Assembly (NCBI GenBank): GCA_001602845.1
Contig: LUZE01000175.1
Coordinates: 1 to 33,869 of the forward strand
Length of the DNA: 33,869 bases
Direction: 5' to 3'
Source: Bacteroidales bacterium Bact_13
GTDB lineage: Bacteria > Bacteroidota > Bacteroidia > Bacteroidales > UBA932
The notes under the pieces were generated by a model. It was not told the DNA's origin, searched no databases, and saw only the letters and a list, made by a program, of their open reading frames with translations. Numbering within the stretch: the stretch's first letter is position 1; each line of letters starts with the position of its first letter. The translations under genes and the position numbers were made by a program. Positions 33,226 through 33,869 of this stretch are shown in pieces.

Positions 33226-33262
33226 AACAACCCCCGTTCGGTCGAACGGGGTTGTTTTTTTA
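33226..33262. terminator. Bidirectional terminator between M49 and folP
   Basis: AACAACCCCCGTTCG/CGAACGGGGTTGTT with flanking A and T runs, one bulged C. Confidence 0.8.
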
Positions 33263-33869
33263 TAGGTGCGTGCGGATGATGTCGGCTCCGAGGGCGACGG
33301 CACGTTCTTCATATTCGCGCACGATGTCGTCGCAGGTGGACGGCGTCAGGCAACGGGGACGCCAGATGAAACGCTTGCGGGAAATGCCGACCAACAGCGG
33401 CCGCCGGAAAGACTTGAGTTCGTCAAGCCGGTCGAACAGCAGCTGATTGTCCCGGTCGCTCTTCGAGAAACCGAATCCCGGGTCGAGCACCCAGTCGGTG
33501 ACGCCCGCCTCTTTTGCCCGTAACGCAAAATCACGGAAATACTGCTTGACGCTTTCCACCACGTCCTCGTAAACATAGTCTTCGTGCATCGTTTCGAAAG
33601 TGCCCTGGTGGTGCATGGCCACGTAGCGAAGGCCGAGCCGTCCGACGATGGGCAGCATCGAATCGTCCCACTCTCCGGCCGAAATGTCGTTGACCCAGAA
33701 CCGTCCGATGACCTGGTAGGCCATCACCACGATCGATGCGCGGAACGTGTCGATCGAGACAGCCACGTCGGGATAGCGGCGGGACAGCGTCTCGAGGGCG
33801 GGTTCGAGCCGGCGCCATTCGTCGTCGGCATCTTCCAGACGGGCGCCCGGACGGGAAGAAACCGCACCC
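33260..33869 (-). CDS. folP: Dihydropteroate synthase (5' end beyond window)
   Basis: Frame open to the edge; GAVSSRPGARLEDADDEW (SxRPGA), VAVSIDTFRASI, NDISAG, MHHQGTF, LDPGFGFSKSDRDN, GISRKRFI. Confidence 0.92.
   Translation of the reverse strand, partial: GAVSSRPGARLEDADDEWRRLEPALETLSRRYPDVAVSIDTFRASIVVMAYQVIGRFWVNDISAGEWDDSMLPIVGRLGLRYVAMHHQGTFETMHEDYVYEDVVESVKQYFRDFALRAKEAGVTDWVLDPGFGFSKSDRDNQLLFDRLDELKSFRRPLLVGISRKRFIWRPRCLTPSTCDDIVREYEERAVALGADIIRTHL

Overview
This looks like a gene-dense, high-GC chromosomal segment from a Bacteroidota/Bacteroidales-type genome. Support: TAnnTTTG -7 promoter motifs and typical family content (M49, C11 and S41 peptidases, L25-pth, H1-like protein, LAB_N-GT2). 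The genus cannot be called from the sequence alone. I saw no tRNA or rRNA genes, CRISPR array, transposase or integrase. Contents in order: (1) a phospho-signalling cluster (zinc-ribbon protein, Ser/Thr kinase with C-terminal FHA, membrane FHA coiled-coil protein, lipoprotein, PP2C phosphatase) reading into an acyl-ACP thioesterase; (2) LolA-like protein; (3) a minus-strand acyl-chain block (MMPL exporter, FakA-like, FakB/DegV-like, GNAT-like, PlsX, divergent ACP, plus a membrane protein); (4) alr, LAB_N protein, GT2; (5) M6 protease, lipoprotein, HsdR_N nuclease-like protein, holA, CCA nucleotidyltransferase; (6) manA, CPBP protease, FtsB/DivIC-like, AGCS symporter, S41 protease; (7) H1-like protein, S4 protein, pth, L25, reverse rubrerythrin, C11 protease, M49 peptidase and partial folP. 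The main unexplained structure is a two-copy noncoding repeat (14722-14875 and 21988-22176). Its ends are nearly identical and mutually inverted, but its cores are unrelated, and it is joined to GTCATGCCCGGCTTGACCGGGCATC REP-like palindromes. Other leads are a co-localised FakA/FakB/PlsX/ACP/thioesterase set, interleaved divergent rplY/rubrerythrin promoters with a structured L25 leader, possible leaderless promoters, a 10-bp tandem repeat before the M6 gene, and several overlapping convergent gene pairs.
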